This document shows positions 23,783-36,500 of a stretch of DNA of 64,000 bases, one piece after another. The notes under the pieces were generated by a model. It had not been told where the DNA came from and made no database searches. It saw only the letters and a list, made by a program, of their open reading frames with translations. Within the stretch, counting starts at the first letter, position 1. Each line of letters begins with the position of its first letter. Where the stretch lies: positions 20,390,469-20,454,468 of the forward strand of contig NC_088112.1 in assembly GCF_036370855.1 (NCBI RefSeq), given 5' to 3'. This DNA comes from Dromaius novaehollandiae (taxonomy: Eukaryota > Chordata > Aves > Casuariiformes > Dromaiidae). Made by a program: the position numbers and the translations under genes.

Positions 23783-26700
23783 GGCTTTATTTTGGAGAAG
23801 CTGGGTAGCACTTGGACCCAAGACACCTGCTCAGTATCTGCAAGAGGAAGTCGGTATGACTGAGATCTATGCGCTTTTATGTGTGTGATTTCTGCCAATG
23901 AGCATCATAGATGCTTACCTGAAAGAAAACATCTGTATTTTGGACTTCCCCATGCATGTCTGTGAGCCCAGGATTAGCCCCCAGTTTCTAACTGCTTGTC
24001 TGTGACGGTCTCAAAAGTGGGTCAAAATTAATGCTCTCAAATTTCTTTCTTGTTGGTAACTTGCACAGTGGAATAATCTCTTTTCCTTTTAATTATAGAG
24101 GGGTGAGAACCAGTGCAGTCCTAACAGCTACCAGGAACTCTTGCTGCCCAGCTTCCATCACCTCCCCTAGCTACCCCCGGTAACATTATTATAAAACGCA
24201 AACAAATAATTTTCTTGGAAGAAATGACACGGCAGAATGAACTCCCAGGGTGTGTGTCTGGCAAAGTGGTTGGCTTCCTGACAGCAAATTGCACTGTAGT
24301 AAATTAGAGAGGCATTTCATAACTTCAAAATTGATCTTTTTTTTTTTTTTTTAACAAATGTTAATATATTCAAAGGAAATTCTGTGATCCAACTGTGCCA
24401 GCCAATGCAAGCATTAAGGAAAAGAGTCAATCAAGACATAATTTTGTGATCATATAATTCAGAATGGCTGTGTATTCTTTCTAATTCACTTTTTTTTATT
24501 GCTACAGCTCTATTACAGATAGTCATAAAATGCTGTTTATGCCTGTTCATTCATTTGCTTGACCCTTATTTAAAACATAATTTTTTAGAATTCATTTTAA
24601 GCGGAAAACATCTCAAACTCTGCAGGTAATAAGGGTATTAATAGGCAACAGTCTTTAACTGCAGGCTTTCTCGACGCATTACACATCGGTTGCTAATTGG
24701 GCTTGGAGGAATTGCTGCAGTGTCTACAAATGTTGAGTCTGATCCACCAAAGAATCCTCTGCGTTTTCAGTAAAATCAATTACCTGACATCTGGTCCCTT
24801 TCTGTTTCTTCAAGGCCAAAATAGCCTCTGTAGAGTTTGGATTTGTAGAGTGCCGTATTACAGACTGACTAAAAGTTGACGTAAGTGATATAGGTGACAA
24901 CGGGGCATGATGTCTGTGTTTTAGCCTGCTTTCCTGGAGAAATGACACTGAGGTTATCAAGCTGCCAGCGCATGCGGCTGCGTGGCAACATATCCCTTCT
25001 CCTTGCAACTTTTGAACCTGTTGACCAACTATAACCATAGTTTCCAAAGGAAGAGACCTGGAGGAGATTCCCACCAAGGTGGTGTGGGAATTTCTCACGG
25101 AGTCATTTTCTTAACTGCTGTAAGATGTCTTTCACGCTCTCTTTTATCTTCGCATTCGGTGGCCTTGGAGTAAATCCAGAGATAGACCTGCATGTTTTTA
25201 GCGTTACCGGTCTGATGTGCAAGGCTGTATTTCTGGCCGTAATACAGTGTATTAGGTGCATATCTCTTTCCATCAGTATATCTACGCAGAGGCTGTATCG
25301 GCTGGCAGATTGCCTTTCCATTTATCTGCTGCGTTTATTGTTTCTTCTAATGTACTTACAAGGCTGCTGGTTACTTTCATCTGGCCTTTTTACTGCCTTG
25401 CTTATTTTTATTTTCATCCTGTTGTCTTTTAAGAGAGATCTTTATAAAACAGTGTCTATCTACTATGCACATCTCTCTCTTTTATTAATAATTCATTAAT
25501 CATTTTATACTAGAGAAAAAAGGCACCAAAACCAACAGCTAGAAGTGATCACAGCTTGGGAGCTGTGCTGTGCATATTTTGCACCTCGGGCTGCATGCTC
25601 CTGCCAGAGAAATCGGGAGGTCTGTCTTTGTAGATCTGCTCTTTTAAAAACTTGTGTGGTTTTTGTAACACGGACAAATGTTCTCTGGAAAACTGATTGA
25701 TATTGAGCAAAAATGGCACTATGTTTCTAGATTTGGTGTTTGATTTTTGCGGGGAGGCAGACATTCACGTATGCGCCTGCAAGAGTCTTCCGGGCAAAGC
25801 AATTACAGGTTCATCAAGGATTAAAATTCACCGGCAACTCCACAGTCATTTCAGTGAAGCTTCTGATAATAAAGTCAAAATTGTTTCGATGAAATGTGAG
25901 AATTAATGCTGGGCTCTGAGCAGGCAGCTTGTTTTTATAGCCAACATCATTTGCCGCTTATTTTTAATCCCTCTCGGAGAGGGAAATTTTGGCTGGGGCT
26001 GGCAATACGTCCTCGGTCTGCAGCGCTGTTGGGAAGTCCTTGCCCCGTGCTGCCCCGCAGTTCATCACAGGTAACGTGGCTCTGCCAGGGGCTGCAGCCG
26101 GGGATGTAGTTGTGGATGCCGCCTTGATGGCTTTATCAAAAGTAATACGTCTTCTGCCTAAATAAGAGCAATTTAGGACCTGACATTGCCTCCGATGAGC
26201 TTTAAACAGCTCACACTGGGGTTCGGCAGCGCCCGTTTGGTTTCTTTCCAATTTCCGACCAAGCCGTACGCAAACCCCTGCTCGCTGGAGCTTGCCACCC
26301 AAGTGTTTCCAGACCCCGTTATCTTACTATGGCCAAATTTCCTCTACGTGCCTTGGAGCTTCAAGTTAAGCTCTACCTTTACTACTTTCTTCGTTCCCCT
26401 GTAACCTTCAGCTGGTTCAGCGCTAGCCCTGCAGTGTGACAGCAGCTTGGGGCTCCGCTAGTGATTTTGGAGACCTGCAGCCCGAGGTGGTCGGGGAACT
26501 CGGCGGCGTAGCGGCTGCACCATTTATTGGACAGGAAGTAACTTTTTGGCACGGTTTTAAACCCCCGTTGATAAATGGAGTCCGGTCACCAAGGGCAGCA
26601 TTTTCCCTCTAGGGAAAGTGTGGAGCCTTTTCTTCGTCTGATTATGACCCAGAGTTTGCCTCATATAATCCTCCTTTTCAGGGCACACAAAGCAACGCAC

Positions 26701-29700
26701 CGTGGATAAATGGGCTGGTGCAACCCTCTGGAGGTAGATGAATCCCAAAATACACAAGATGTTTAACAAGTTCCCATACTTCATCCAAGCTTCCGCCACT
26801 AAGTCACAAGAAGGGATAACATTATGAGTTTGTAATTTATTTCCATATTCTTTAATCATATTTCAGTGGCTGTTTGGTTTATGACCTTTAAAACCACCTT
26901 AGATTTAGATTGATAAATGGGTGGCAAATAAATTTAGCAAAATAAGCAATTTCAGCCTATGGAAGGTCAGCAGAGGGCTGTGCAATCACTGCTTCTATTA
27001 ATATATTTCCGTCAAAAGCTTTTAAATGTTGAAGGTTTTCAGAGGGAAAACCTATAGCTTTGATAAATGGGTTTCTTCTAATAGCTGAAAGGGAAATGAA
27101 AATCAAAGTAAGGTACAAACCATCTTGTTTCTGTAGGAGCGAGAAGTTGTCACCTGTGGGTTTTGCTGCGGCGTCCGGGCAGGATGGTGGAGCTTGCGGT
27201 GGGAGGTGGCTCGCCTCGCCAATGAAGAGCAGATTACGTTTCTGCTCATAAAACCATTTGAATGTGCTAGTAAATTAGTTAATTGACAGAGATTATTCCT
27301 AAAAACTGCTATTATTATTACTATTGGCATGGGGCTTGAGCAGAAGAGAGCCACACAGGACAGGTAAAGTAAATAGAGGTTTTTATAAGCAGATCCTAGC
27401 AGAAAGAGAGGAGAGAGCTAAATGAGGCAGGGAAGGGTTTGCAAGCTCCGGGAGACCGCGGGAAGGGATGTTTACCCACCAGCGTTAACAGAAGGTGCAT
27501 TTTGAATTCGTAAATGGGACTTTTGAGATGGCAGGCTCATTATGCTGGGGAAGAGACCTCTCCGTGAGACTTGTGTCCAGCCTAAACAGATGAATGTGGA
27601 TAAACGTTTTCAGTTTCGTATTTCAAACACTTTCAAACTGTTCTGCAAAAATTATTTGGCAAATATAGTGGATAAAATCAACAAAATGGTGAATTGCTTC
27701 CTGGTTAGTGGAGAACAGAATAAGAGGCAAACTGCAGCATTAATTCCTGCTGCTTATGTATTAGCTCGGCTAGATTCGTAACAGTGTTCAAGACTGACAA
27801 GCAAAAAATAGTTCTCTCCTATTTGCTGGGGTGTAAAGGGTTAAATTAAGGGCAAAAGTGGTGCAAAAGCCTTCTATGGGATGGAGATGATCTTTTCTTC
27901 ATGTTTAAAGCTATGGAGCTTTCGTGTGAGACAGGAACTCAGGTCTGTTAAAAGCAACAGTGAGAATCGTTATGGGAGAGATCCAGGAGCTACAAGAAAG
28001 GAGCACATTAAAAGAGGGCTTAGAGCTAACTTTTGATTCTCATAAAAGGATATTTTCACCACAAGTGGAGTTAAAAATCCACTGTAAAAGCTGTAGATTT
28101 TGCAGTGAAATAAAACCAGTACTTGCTTCTGAGAGTTGTGGGTCAGATCCCTGGCCTGGATAAGGATATCTTACGTGGCTCCCGCGAGTCAAAGCTGCCT
28201 TAAAGGTGAGATAAATTGCCGGCCTGGGATTCACAGGGGATCTGCAGGAGAGGGTTAGCGTGGAGGGGGCTGCATTTCACAGCCCACCACTAGCCCCTGG
28301 AGGGGATGCAGCGATGGATCGGGGCAGTCCTCGGTCCCCTCTGCCGTGCGGATGAAGGCCAGGAGTTCCTGGAGCCGCAGACTGGGAGGAGATGGAGAAG
28401 AGGAAGCACAGAGGAAGAGGAAGATGCTGCTTTTCCCATATTATCTGGCCCTGTGAGATGCACAGCTAAACTAAATAGATCACAACATCTAAAACGTACC
28501 AAGATAGACACACACAGAGGAAAATATGACTGGGGAGAACAAGGACAGAGTGGTTCCTCTCCCGCTACGTAAACCGCAGTGGTGAGTTCGAGCTTCCCTG
28601 TGAGCATCACTATGACACATGGCAGCCAACTCCAAGCGCCTCGTTAGACTGACCCGGTGTGACTTGCCACGACAGCAGCATGACTTTGAGCCAAGCGACT
28701 TTTCTACTGAAACTAAAACAACCTCCTCTCCTGCCTGTTGTCCCGTGAGCCGAGGCCCGGTCTGCGGGAATGCCCTGCGTGGCGGGAACGAGCCAGACCC
28801 AGACCCCACCGTGCAGGCGGTGGGAACGAGGACAGGGTGGCTGCCAGGGAAGCAATGTGACTTATGCCAGCTCTGGACCTGCCCCTGCTGTCGCGGGTGC
28901 AGAGCCCAGCGACGGAGCGGGGAGCTGTGTGTTAGTGCTTGAATCTCAAGTGGCGTCTGCTGCAGATTTACTATCACTTAAGTGATGTATGATTTCAATT
29001 AGGAAACAAAGATGCTTACTGCATCTCTCTGATATGTTTAGGTGGAGAAAAGTGCTTTGCATGGTCTTTCTGTTTCAGCTGAGATAAATAGAGCAAAGGG
29101 CGGCTGCGGGTTGCTTGCTGCAAAGTTGTTTCAATGTCAGCAGGGAGAGGAGACTGGATCAGCTTCATCCCATGTGTGTCAAAGTCGGTGTAAAGCCACT
29201 GGGCCGGATCCTCGAGAGGTATGGTTGGCCTGTCGCCACCCGAGGCAGCGGAGCGAGGCTAGCTCGGGCCTCCTGAGGGTCCTTTCCTTGGGAGTCGGTG
29301 CCCTCGGCTAGTGGGAAGCAGAACAGCTCGGCTGTGTGCAGGTGGCCCGGTGCTGCTAACATCTGGCAGAGCTTTTTTTGGGTCATCAGAAACCGTGATT
29401 TTGAAGGAGGATAATGAAAGTTTTATCCCTGCTGCAAATGTGAAGTTCATAAGTGTCACCAGGCTGTACTTCAGATTTGCAGTGGTCCAAGGAGCCCTTG
29501 GATTTAGTCAAATACTAAAGCTTTGTCCCTCCAATACAGGGCTGGCAGCAATATCAGAACAAAACATAGCTACGAGCTGGAATACGCAGTGAAATAAGAG
29601 AGGGCAACATCAAACGAATTTTAAACAAGGCCAGCCGCTGAGATGCTTGATTCATTAATGTCTGAAAGGGCTTTGTGTAATGGGGATAATTTCTGGATGG

Positions 29701-30500
29701 AATTAGCACGGCAGTCACAGGGAGAGCTACTGACAGTCCAGTTCTGCTGCGAGGGACGCAGGGACACACGTCTGGTGTTAAGGTAGGGCTTCCTGTGCCA
29801 GCCGCGCTGCGCTGACCCTCCCACCGTCGGGGCCGCTTGGCAGCGGAGACCCTGAAACCAAGCTGCGGGTACCGCTGTCACTGCAGAAGCACCACCAGCA
29901 CTAGCAGCTTGTGGCAGCTGTTGGCCCGTGCCAGTCGTCTCTTTTTGCTGTGTGTTGTAAAAGGAAGAGCTAGACGGAGCTGAGGAGTAAAAGGATGCCC
30001 CAAACCGTGGCTCCCACAGCCCAGCTACTGGAAGGGGCAGGGACAGAGCTGTGGTAGGTCCTAGGGATGCACGTGATGTGTAAGAGGTCCTGGAGCAGAC
30101 CTGGACCACCTTTCATCTAGCCAGCCCACGGCAGCTCTGCTGGCAGGGTCCCTCTGCAGCTTCGCTGTTCTCTAAGAAATTCAAACCATCGCTCTCGTTG
30201 CCTTTTCCCTAGGTGGGAGTCGCACTGGCAGCCTGCTCGTAGTCCAAGCCTCACAGACGTCCTCACCTTGCTGTAAGTGATGGTTGTTTCCATGGTGTTT
30301 CTGCTAGAATCACAGTGTTAACTAGCTTGGTTAATCATGTGAGGGGTTTTGAGCTAAGGGATGCCCAGGAATCGCAAGCTCTTTCCTGGAATAACAGCTG
30401 CCATTTTCACAGAGATTTCTAAAGCTTTGTCTGTGTTCTTAGATCAACAGTCGAGAACAGAGAGGGGAAAGAATCAAACTGTGTTAGGAAAAAATAGTAG
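23783..30500. other. Intergenic DNA
   Basis: No gene is recognisable. It contains a T16 run (24,337-24,352), an AT-rich segment (24,280-24,650), a hydrophobic chance frame (25125-25499, +), a small CpG patch (26,480-26,520) and GC-richer DNA at 28,200-28,960. Frames of 162 codons at 28489-28977 and 29621-30109 (minus) have no domain and overlap others. A fragment near 29,190-29,225 (gggccggatcctc) resembles part of an old amniote repeat, with low certainty. Confidence 0.5.
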
Positions 30501-33500
30501 AGTATCTCTGACATAATAAAATTTTAAATTACAGGTGAGAAAACATAACGTGCCAAAAATGGCCAAAGCCAGAATCTATGAGTCGGCTTTTTTGGGGCAC
30601 TTTCCAGCATCCTTGCATGGCTCAGCCCAGGACCTGGCTTCTCTAGATAGTCCAGCTTCAGCCTTAAAACAAAGGAGTCACAGAGTATGCGTAGGTGTGG
30701 ATTTGGTTATCAGAGCTGGCAGCAAAGTGAGCTCAAATACCTGACACACTGATCTCCTCATGCACTGTCCATGCAAATATTTCAGTCATACCACGTTTCT
30801 TAGCAAATGAGCTGGCATCAGTACTGCTATGCTCAGAAAATAAATGCCAAATGTAATTTAAAATGTTGGTTTCAGAACTCGGATGCTACGTATTCCTGGT
30901 GAGAGATGTTCCCATGTTGCAGCCATATGAACTTTCAAACTGCTGAGTTAACCAAAACAGATGTAATTTTCCTTTAGAATAACATGTTTAAGTGCTTACA
31001 AAACAATTAGCGTTACCTTGCATTGATTGGAGGAGATTAGAAGAGGAGAAAGCCCCCCATAAAGCCAGAACAGTGATCATTCAACTGCTTAGAGAGTGAT
31101 GCACCACAGGCCGTGGCAGTGTTGTCTTTCCCACCGTATCCCATCTGACTGCAGAAGTTTCCTGGAAGGGGGAGAATCCCAACACTGGCGCACAGGCGAG
31201 TTGCCCACCTTCAGCCAAGGGAGCCTTTGGGCTGTGCAGGCCTGTGATTTCTGCCAGCCGCGGTTTCAAGTTGAAGGTGAGGATGACAGCAAGCTCTTCA
31301 GATTCATGTACTGCTCTTGCAGTCCTCTAGGCTCCAGTGAAGCCCTTATAAGATAATAAGAAATTAATGAAACGTGGCGGTCTACACCTCTACTACAGTT
31401 TTCATGCAGAGATCTCTGCGTTTCACTAATATTTATTAACTGAGTCTTGCAATAGTCCGGGGAGGTTCAAGATTCATTTCAGATCTGAGGGACTAACTCT
31501 GGACTACGCGGTGAGTCGGTGGCGGTGAGCAGCGGTCGACGCGCTGGAAGGGTAAAATGCACATGGACGTGGAGGACAGGGTTAAAAATGATGTTCCATT
31601 TCTGAGTTCTCCTGGGGCTGAAAGATGGAGAATTGAAGTAGCTGGAGATAGAAAATTACGGATGAAAAAGGGCAGGAGAGAAAGCAGGAGAACTTACAAA
31701 AGGATAGGTGTCCCGCGCGAGAGGGGAGCGATGCCGACAGGGCCTGGAAGGTGACAGTAAAGAGGGGCAGGAGAAGGGTATCCAGAAAAGGACAAAAATA
31801 AGAGAATGGGAATAAAAGTGACCAAGAAGGATTGGAAGGCACCTGCAAACATTGCTCTGATGCTGCCGTACCCCTCTCTTTGCAAGACAGCTGTAATTGA
31901 GTCAGGCTTTGTTGCACGCTTCCTATTCTACAGAGGTAGGACAGGTCTTTCCAGCCAGGTTATATGTGCTATCGGCTCTTATTTCCATCTGAGGCTTACT
32001 GAGATCCTTATGGCTAGGGAATCCAGGGCTGTGCTGCTCCTCTTTGGCATTTGGCACTCAGCACTCTATGCAAAGCAATATTTTGACCCTAGAAAGGTAC
32101 CTTTCTGAGGCGATAGATCCCTGTATATTGACCACTTGAAAAGATGCAAGGAAATAGCTGATGTTAGTGATGTGAGTGCGTATCTGCTGCATGTTGCATG
32201 TAGCAATGTGTCTGAAGGAAAATGTCCATCATTTTTCAGGTTGCTGAGTCTCTGTCCATGTAGTCCACAGATAAACAGAATGGCAACTGCCATTGCCGCT
32301 GTTGCAGAAATCAGAGTAATCCCAACTCATAGCTTGGCTCCCTTTCACAGATATTTCATATCCTTTGTTGCTTTCCATAATAAGCAATCGGGCAGCTAGA
32401 CTGAAAAACACATTTTTTATTATTTGTGCTTCCTAAGCAAAATATACAGGTAAACTCACTCTGTAACAGAAAAACCTGTTAATATGTAACAATTCCACTT
32501 AAAACTGCCTCTTTAGATGTGTAATGTTAAGGGACTACCCAGCATCTTTAATCTGTGCATAGGCAAAAATGTTACGAATTGCCTGAGTTATTCCACTCCA
32601 ACTCTCATCGAGTTTGATGCCCTGTTCCATGCAGTGGTGGATTTCAGATGCTTCACCTGAATATAGAAAGCCCTGTTGTAGGCAGATGCGACATAATTTA
32701 TTTCAGTCTCTCAGTGTGTGATCCTAATCCTTTGTGCTCTGAGAGTGCCTTAGTCACAGAAATCCCAAGGTCTGATATTCTTTGCCATGTTTTTCTTGTT
32801 ATTAGTTATAGATCTCAGTCTATTTGGCAATGTTGTTCAGTTAAATCTCAGCACCTTCAGCTGCAATCCTTGAATAAACACTCTTACCAGCCGTTTAAAC
32901 AAAGAACTCTATTATGATTTCTTTTCTCTCCCTTCTTCTAAAGTTAGATTTCCTATACATTATTTACAGTTGTTTACTAGCATCCTGCTGTGATGAAGAC
33001 AACAGCTTTGTGGTTTTTCTGCAGAAATCTGTTGCTATCTTGCAGTGACATCTCGCACGAATCTGTGCGTCAGCACAAGAATGTTCTCTTACATGGTGTG
33101 CGGAGCTAGACACGATTTACATCTGTGGTGTGTTACTTGTAATTGAGGTGACTTTTATGAAAATCGGTGCTAATATCAGCTGCTGTATGCAAGTTTTTTG
33201 TGCACAGCCTTCTTTGCAATACCTCGTCCTTTTTTTGCTTCTGTTGGTTTCTACTAAGTGAGGCTGAGCCTAATAAAAACGAAGCAATACTGAGGACCCA
33301 TGGAGCAATGCCCTCCTCCCTAGTGCCAGGTAAAATGCCAAGATCAAAGAAAACAATGATGGTTACAGAAGACCGCCTGGTCATACCTTTGCTTTTATAG
33401 CCCCAGGGCGCTAGATGCAGTCCACAGGATTATTTCCCAAACATGTGGGAGTGGAAGGAATCTCAGAGAACTGAACCATCTCCTGCCAAGAGAAGCCTAA

Positions 33501-36500
33501 GGGAGAATATATAGCTAAGGTCTTGAGCTGCTGGAAAATTGCTCTTTCAAAGGAATAGACTGAGAGAAGATGCTGTGTGGCTTCTATAAAGGAAAGAAGG
33601 GGTCTAAGCTAAAAGCAACAGCCCCAAGGGGAAGGACCAAGCCAGGACTCCCCATCTTTGGGTATGTTCATTCTTTCTACATTCCTCATGTTTTTAGCTG
33701 TCAGTGACCGGGTTATATATGCTTGTAAACTTCTCTTTGCTCAGGGATATATGGCTGAGATAGATGGCAGATTGCTGGTTCAGCTGAAAATAAACCACCA
33801 TCCCAACTTTGTCCCTAAACATGGCCTTGCAAAGTGAGGAGTGTCAGCCTGGGACAAGGCCTGGCTTCTTCTGAACCACGGACCAAAGAGGACCATGCAG
33901 CTCAGAGGTCGTTATAACTTGTGAATATTTCTTTTAATGGCTCTAGTGATATTGCCTTCATTTTAACAGTGTGACAGAGATTTCTTTGCCTTTCTTCTCG
34001 CTCAAGGCCTCTAAGAGCTGCTCTCCAATAAAATCAAGAATAATAAAATCGAAGGTGCAGTGATGAGGTGCCCTTCTTGGAAGATCAGTGAACTCTGGAC
34101 CTGTCGCATAACGAACAAGACCTGTGTGAAATGGCCTAAGGATACAGTGCCAGTAGCCGTGCCTGTGCCGTGACAAGTTTTATTCTAGCACGCAGGCAAC
34201 ATTTTGCCATCACACTGAGAACGGACGTGGAATTAGGAAATCCGACTGAGACTGAGTGGCTGAGATCACCTTCTCCAGCCAAGCTGGAATTCGCTTTTGT
34301 GCCACAGGCCAACTCGAGGCATTGCAACACGGAAATCTCAGCGGTGCACACGCGTGTGGACCTCTGGCAGGTTGGCCATGGGGAGGTGAGTGACCCACGG
34401 GATGGTGGGGCCCTGGGGCTGGTTCGCCCGTTCCCTCCTCACAGGCAGGGTGAGGGGCCTGGCTTGACCTTTTAGAGCTTAGTCCCAAGGAACTGAATTT
34501 GAATTACCAGGTATTATACGTTACCTAAAATGCAGAGAGGTGTGTATGTCGGGGTACTCTGCCTTTGCACCTTCGTGTGTGAGAAAACGATAATTTATTT
34601 AAATTTATGATGGCTAACGGGCTTATCTAACTACAGTTAAAATAACTTGCTGAATTATTCATGTGGTATTTGGAATCATGATTGTGGGAACAAATTAGCT
34701 GACTGAAAACTGGAAACTGATGTTGCTCATTAATAATGCATAGAGGGAGGCCGGATGCAGGGCGGGCTGGCTCCGAGCATACAAATGGGGTGTTTCCATG
34801 TTGGAAACGCTCTTGCTGGGCAGCAGTTGCATGCAAAAGTATCACTGGCAACTCTCTCTGCCTCTGCAAGCCAGAAGACAACACGTGGGGACTGTAATAA
34901 CTCGGTAACTGAACGTAGTGGTTTGCTTCAGAAACAGCATCCGTCCTTCCTTGCAAGAGATGCAGTTTCCCATTTCCCTCCTGTGAGTGCTGCTGATGGA
35001 GAGGTCGGATGCAGTCAGATGAGCAGGACATGTGCGTTGCAGTGGGCAGGTATTCTGGGCCTGGAGGTAATGGCACTCCTAAGCTGAAGAGTCATGCACC
35101 AAATAAATGCATGGCCGTCCCATGCACAGGAGAATTTATACCTTTTAAAGGGTCTTCAGCAACAGAGAAGTCCAAACTTTGCCAGCTCGCTTGTGCAAAC
35201 AATCCCAGCAAAGACAATTTGTTCTAGAGAGCTGCCTTTCTAAAATAAAGTGGTAACCTAGATTGCTGGGTATTTAGCAGAATGTTACTTTCCCTCTTTT
35301 GGCTGAAAAAGTCAGATAATGTGGTGGACTTGTAGAGAAGCCATCTCATCACTTAGAGATCACCCAGTGGGCCTTGGTCTACGTAGAAAGCAGTCTTGTA
35401 GTACCAAAGAACTGATAGATATCTGAGGATTCAGGATTGCATTAGCATGGAGGATTTGCCAGACGGTTTGGTGTGCCATCAGATAGAGATGATATAATAC
35501 AAACAGGGCACGACTTGGATAATGAGGGGCTATATGTGATGTGGTATGATTGCTTTGATTAAGATAATGGTTGAAGCATGTGGAGAAGGAAATTATAATT
35601 TTTATATTGCTGATTGTGAGGTTTATTTTAAGGACATAATTTGAAGATTGTCAAAATTAGAAAAAAAGATACTGAGGAAGTCACCAAAAGGAAAAGAGAA
35701 ATCACTACTCCTCAATAAACGTATGAGGCCAACCAGGAGGGCGCTGGTGGGCTGCAAAGAGTGGAGGTGCCTGAGAAGGCAAAGACCAGGATTCCCATCA
35801 TTAATAAAGAACACAGCTGGGGAACAAATGCACTTTGGGGTTAGGAAGGAAGGATGGGCACTGGATTGATCTACCTCGTCCTGTGCAGGCAGACGCTGCT
35901 GGACTTCTGCTGTTCCCTAAACTCATGCAAGCTCTTGCTGCCTGCTCCTCAAGCCACCCAGATCCATGTCGTTGGGGTCCCCAGTGCACTGTGTCGGAGC
36001 TAGTAATTCCCTCCACGCTTCTAAAGCCGTCTGCAAAATGCCACCCATCTTAAGGCGTTGATGGAGATCTGTAGAATGAATTGCTGCATGATCTGGGGGA
36101 AATCAAGGTGTTTTCGCATGAGGCCGAGACAAAAATCTCTAGCGTGGGTGTAACTGTGACCAGCCCACAGTGCCTGAGTGGACCGGAGCTGTGCTTTGGA
36201 GATGAACATCGCTGGTGACGGCAAAATGTTGCTGGACTGTGGGAGCCTGGGGGACGGTGCCGAGTGCAGGGACAGGGCCAAGCGTGGCAGGATGAGACGC
36301 TAGCACAGCAATGCAATGTTCAGTCCAGCTAGGGGTATGTATCCCCGTGTCTCTGGTATCTAAAGAGTGTGAGAATTTTCTTCAAAGCAGTCAGTTTTCA
36401 CCTGCATTGCTGATTTGTTGCAATGTCTTTAATATGATTAATGTGGAGGGTTTTGCAAGCTGATCAAGACTGACCTGGTCTGCCTGTAATTTCAGCTAAA

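Noticed and set aside
25067-25091. Classical Notch paired site
   Set aside because: The cores face away from each other and the spacing is too short for the known paired-site design.
28489-28977. 162-codon minus-strand frame
   Set aside because: Lies in GC-richer DNA with several overlapping frames on both strands; no domain.
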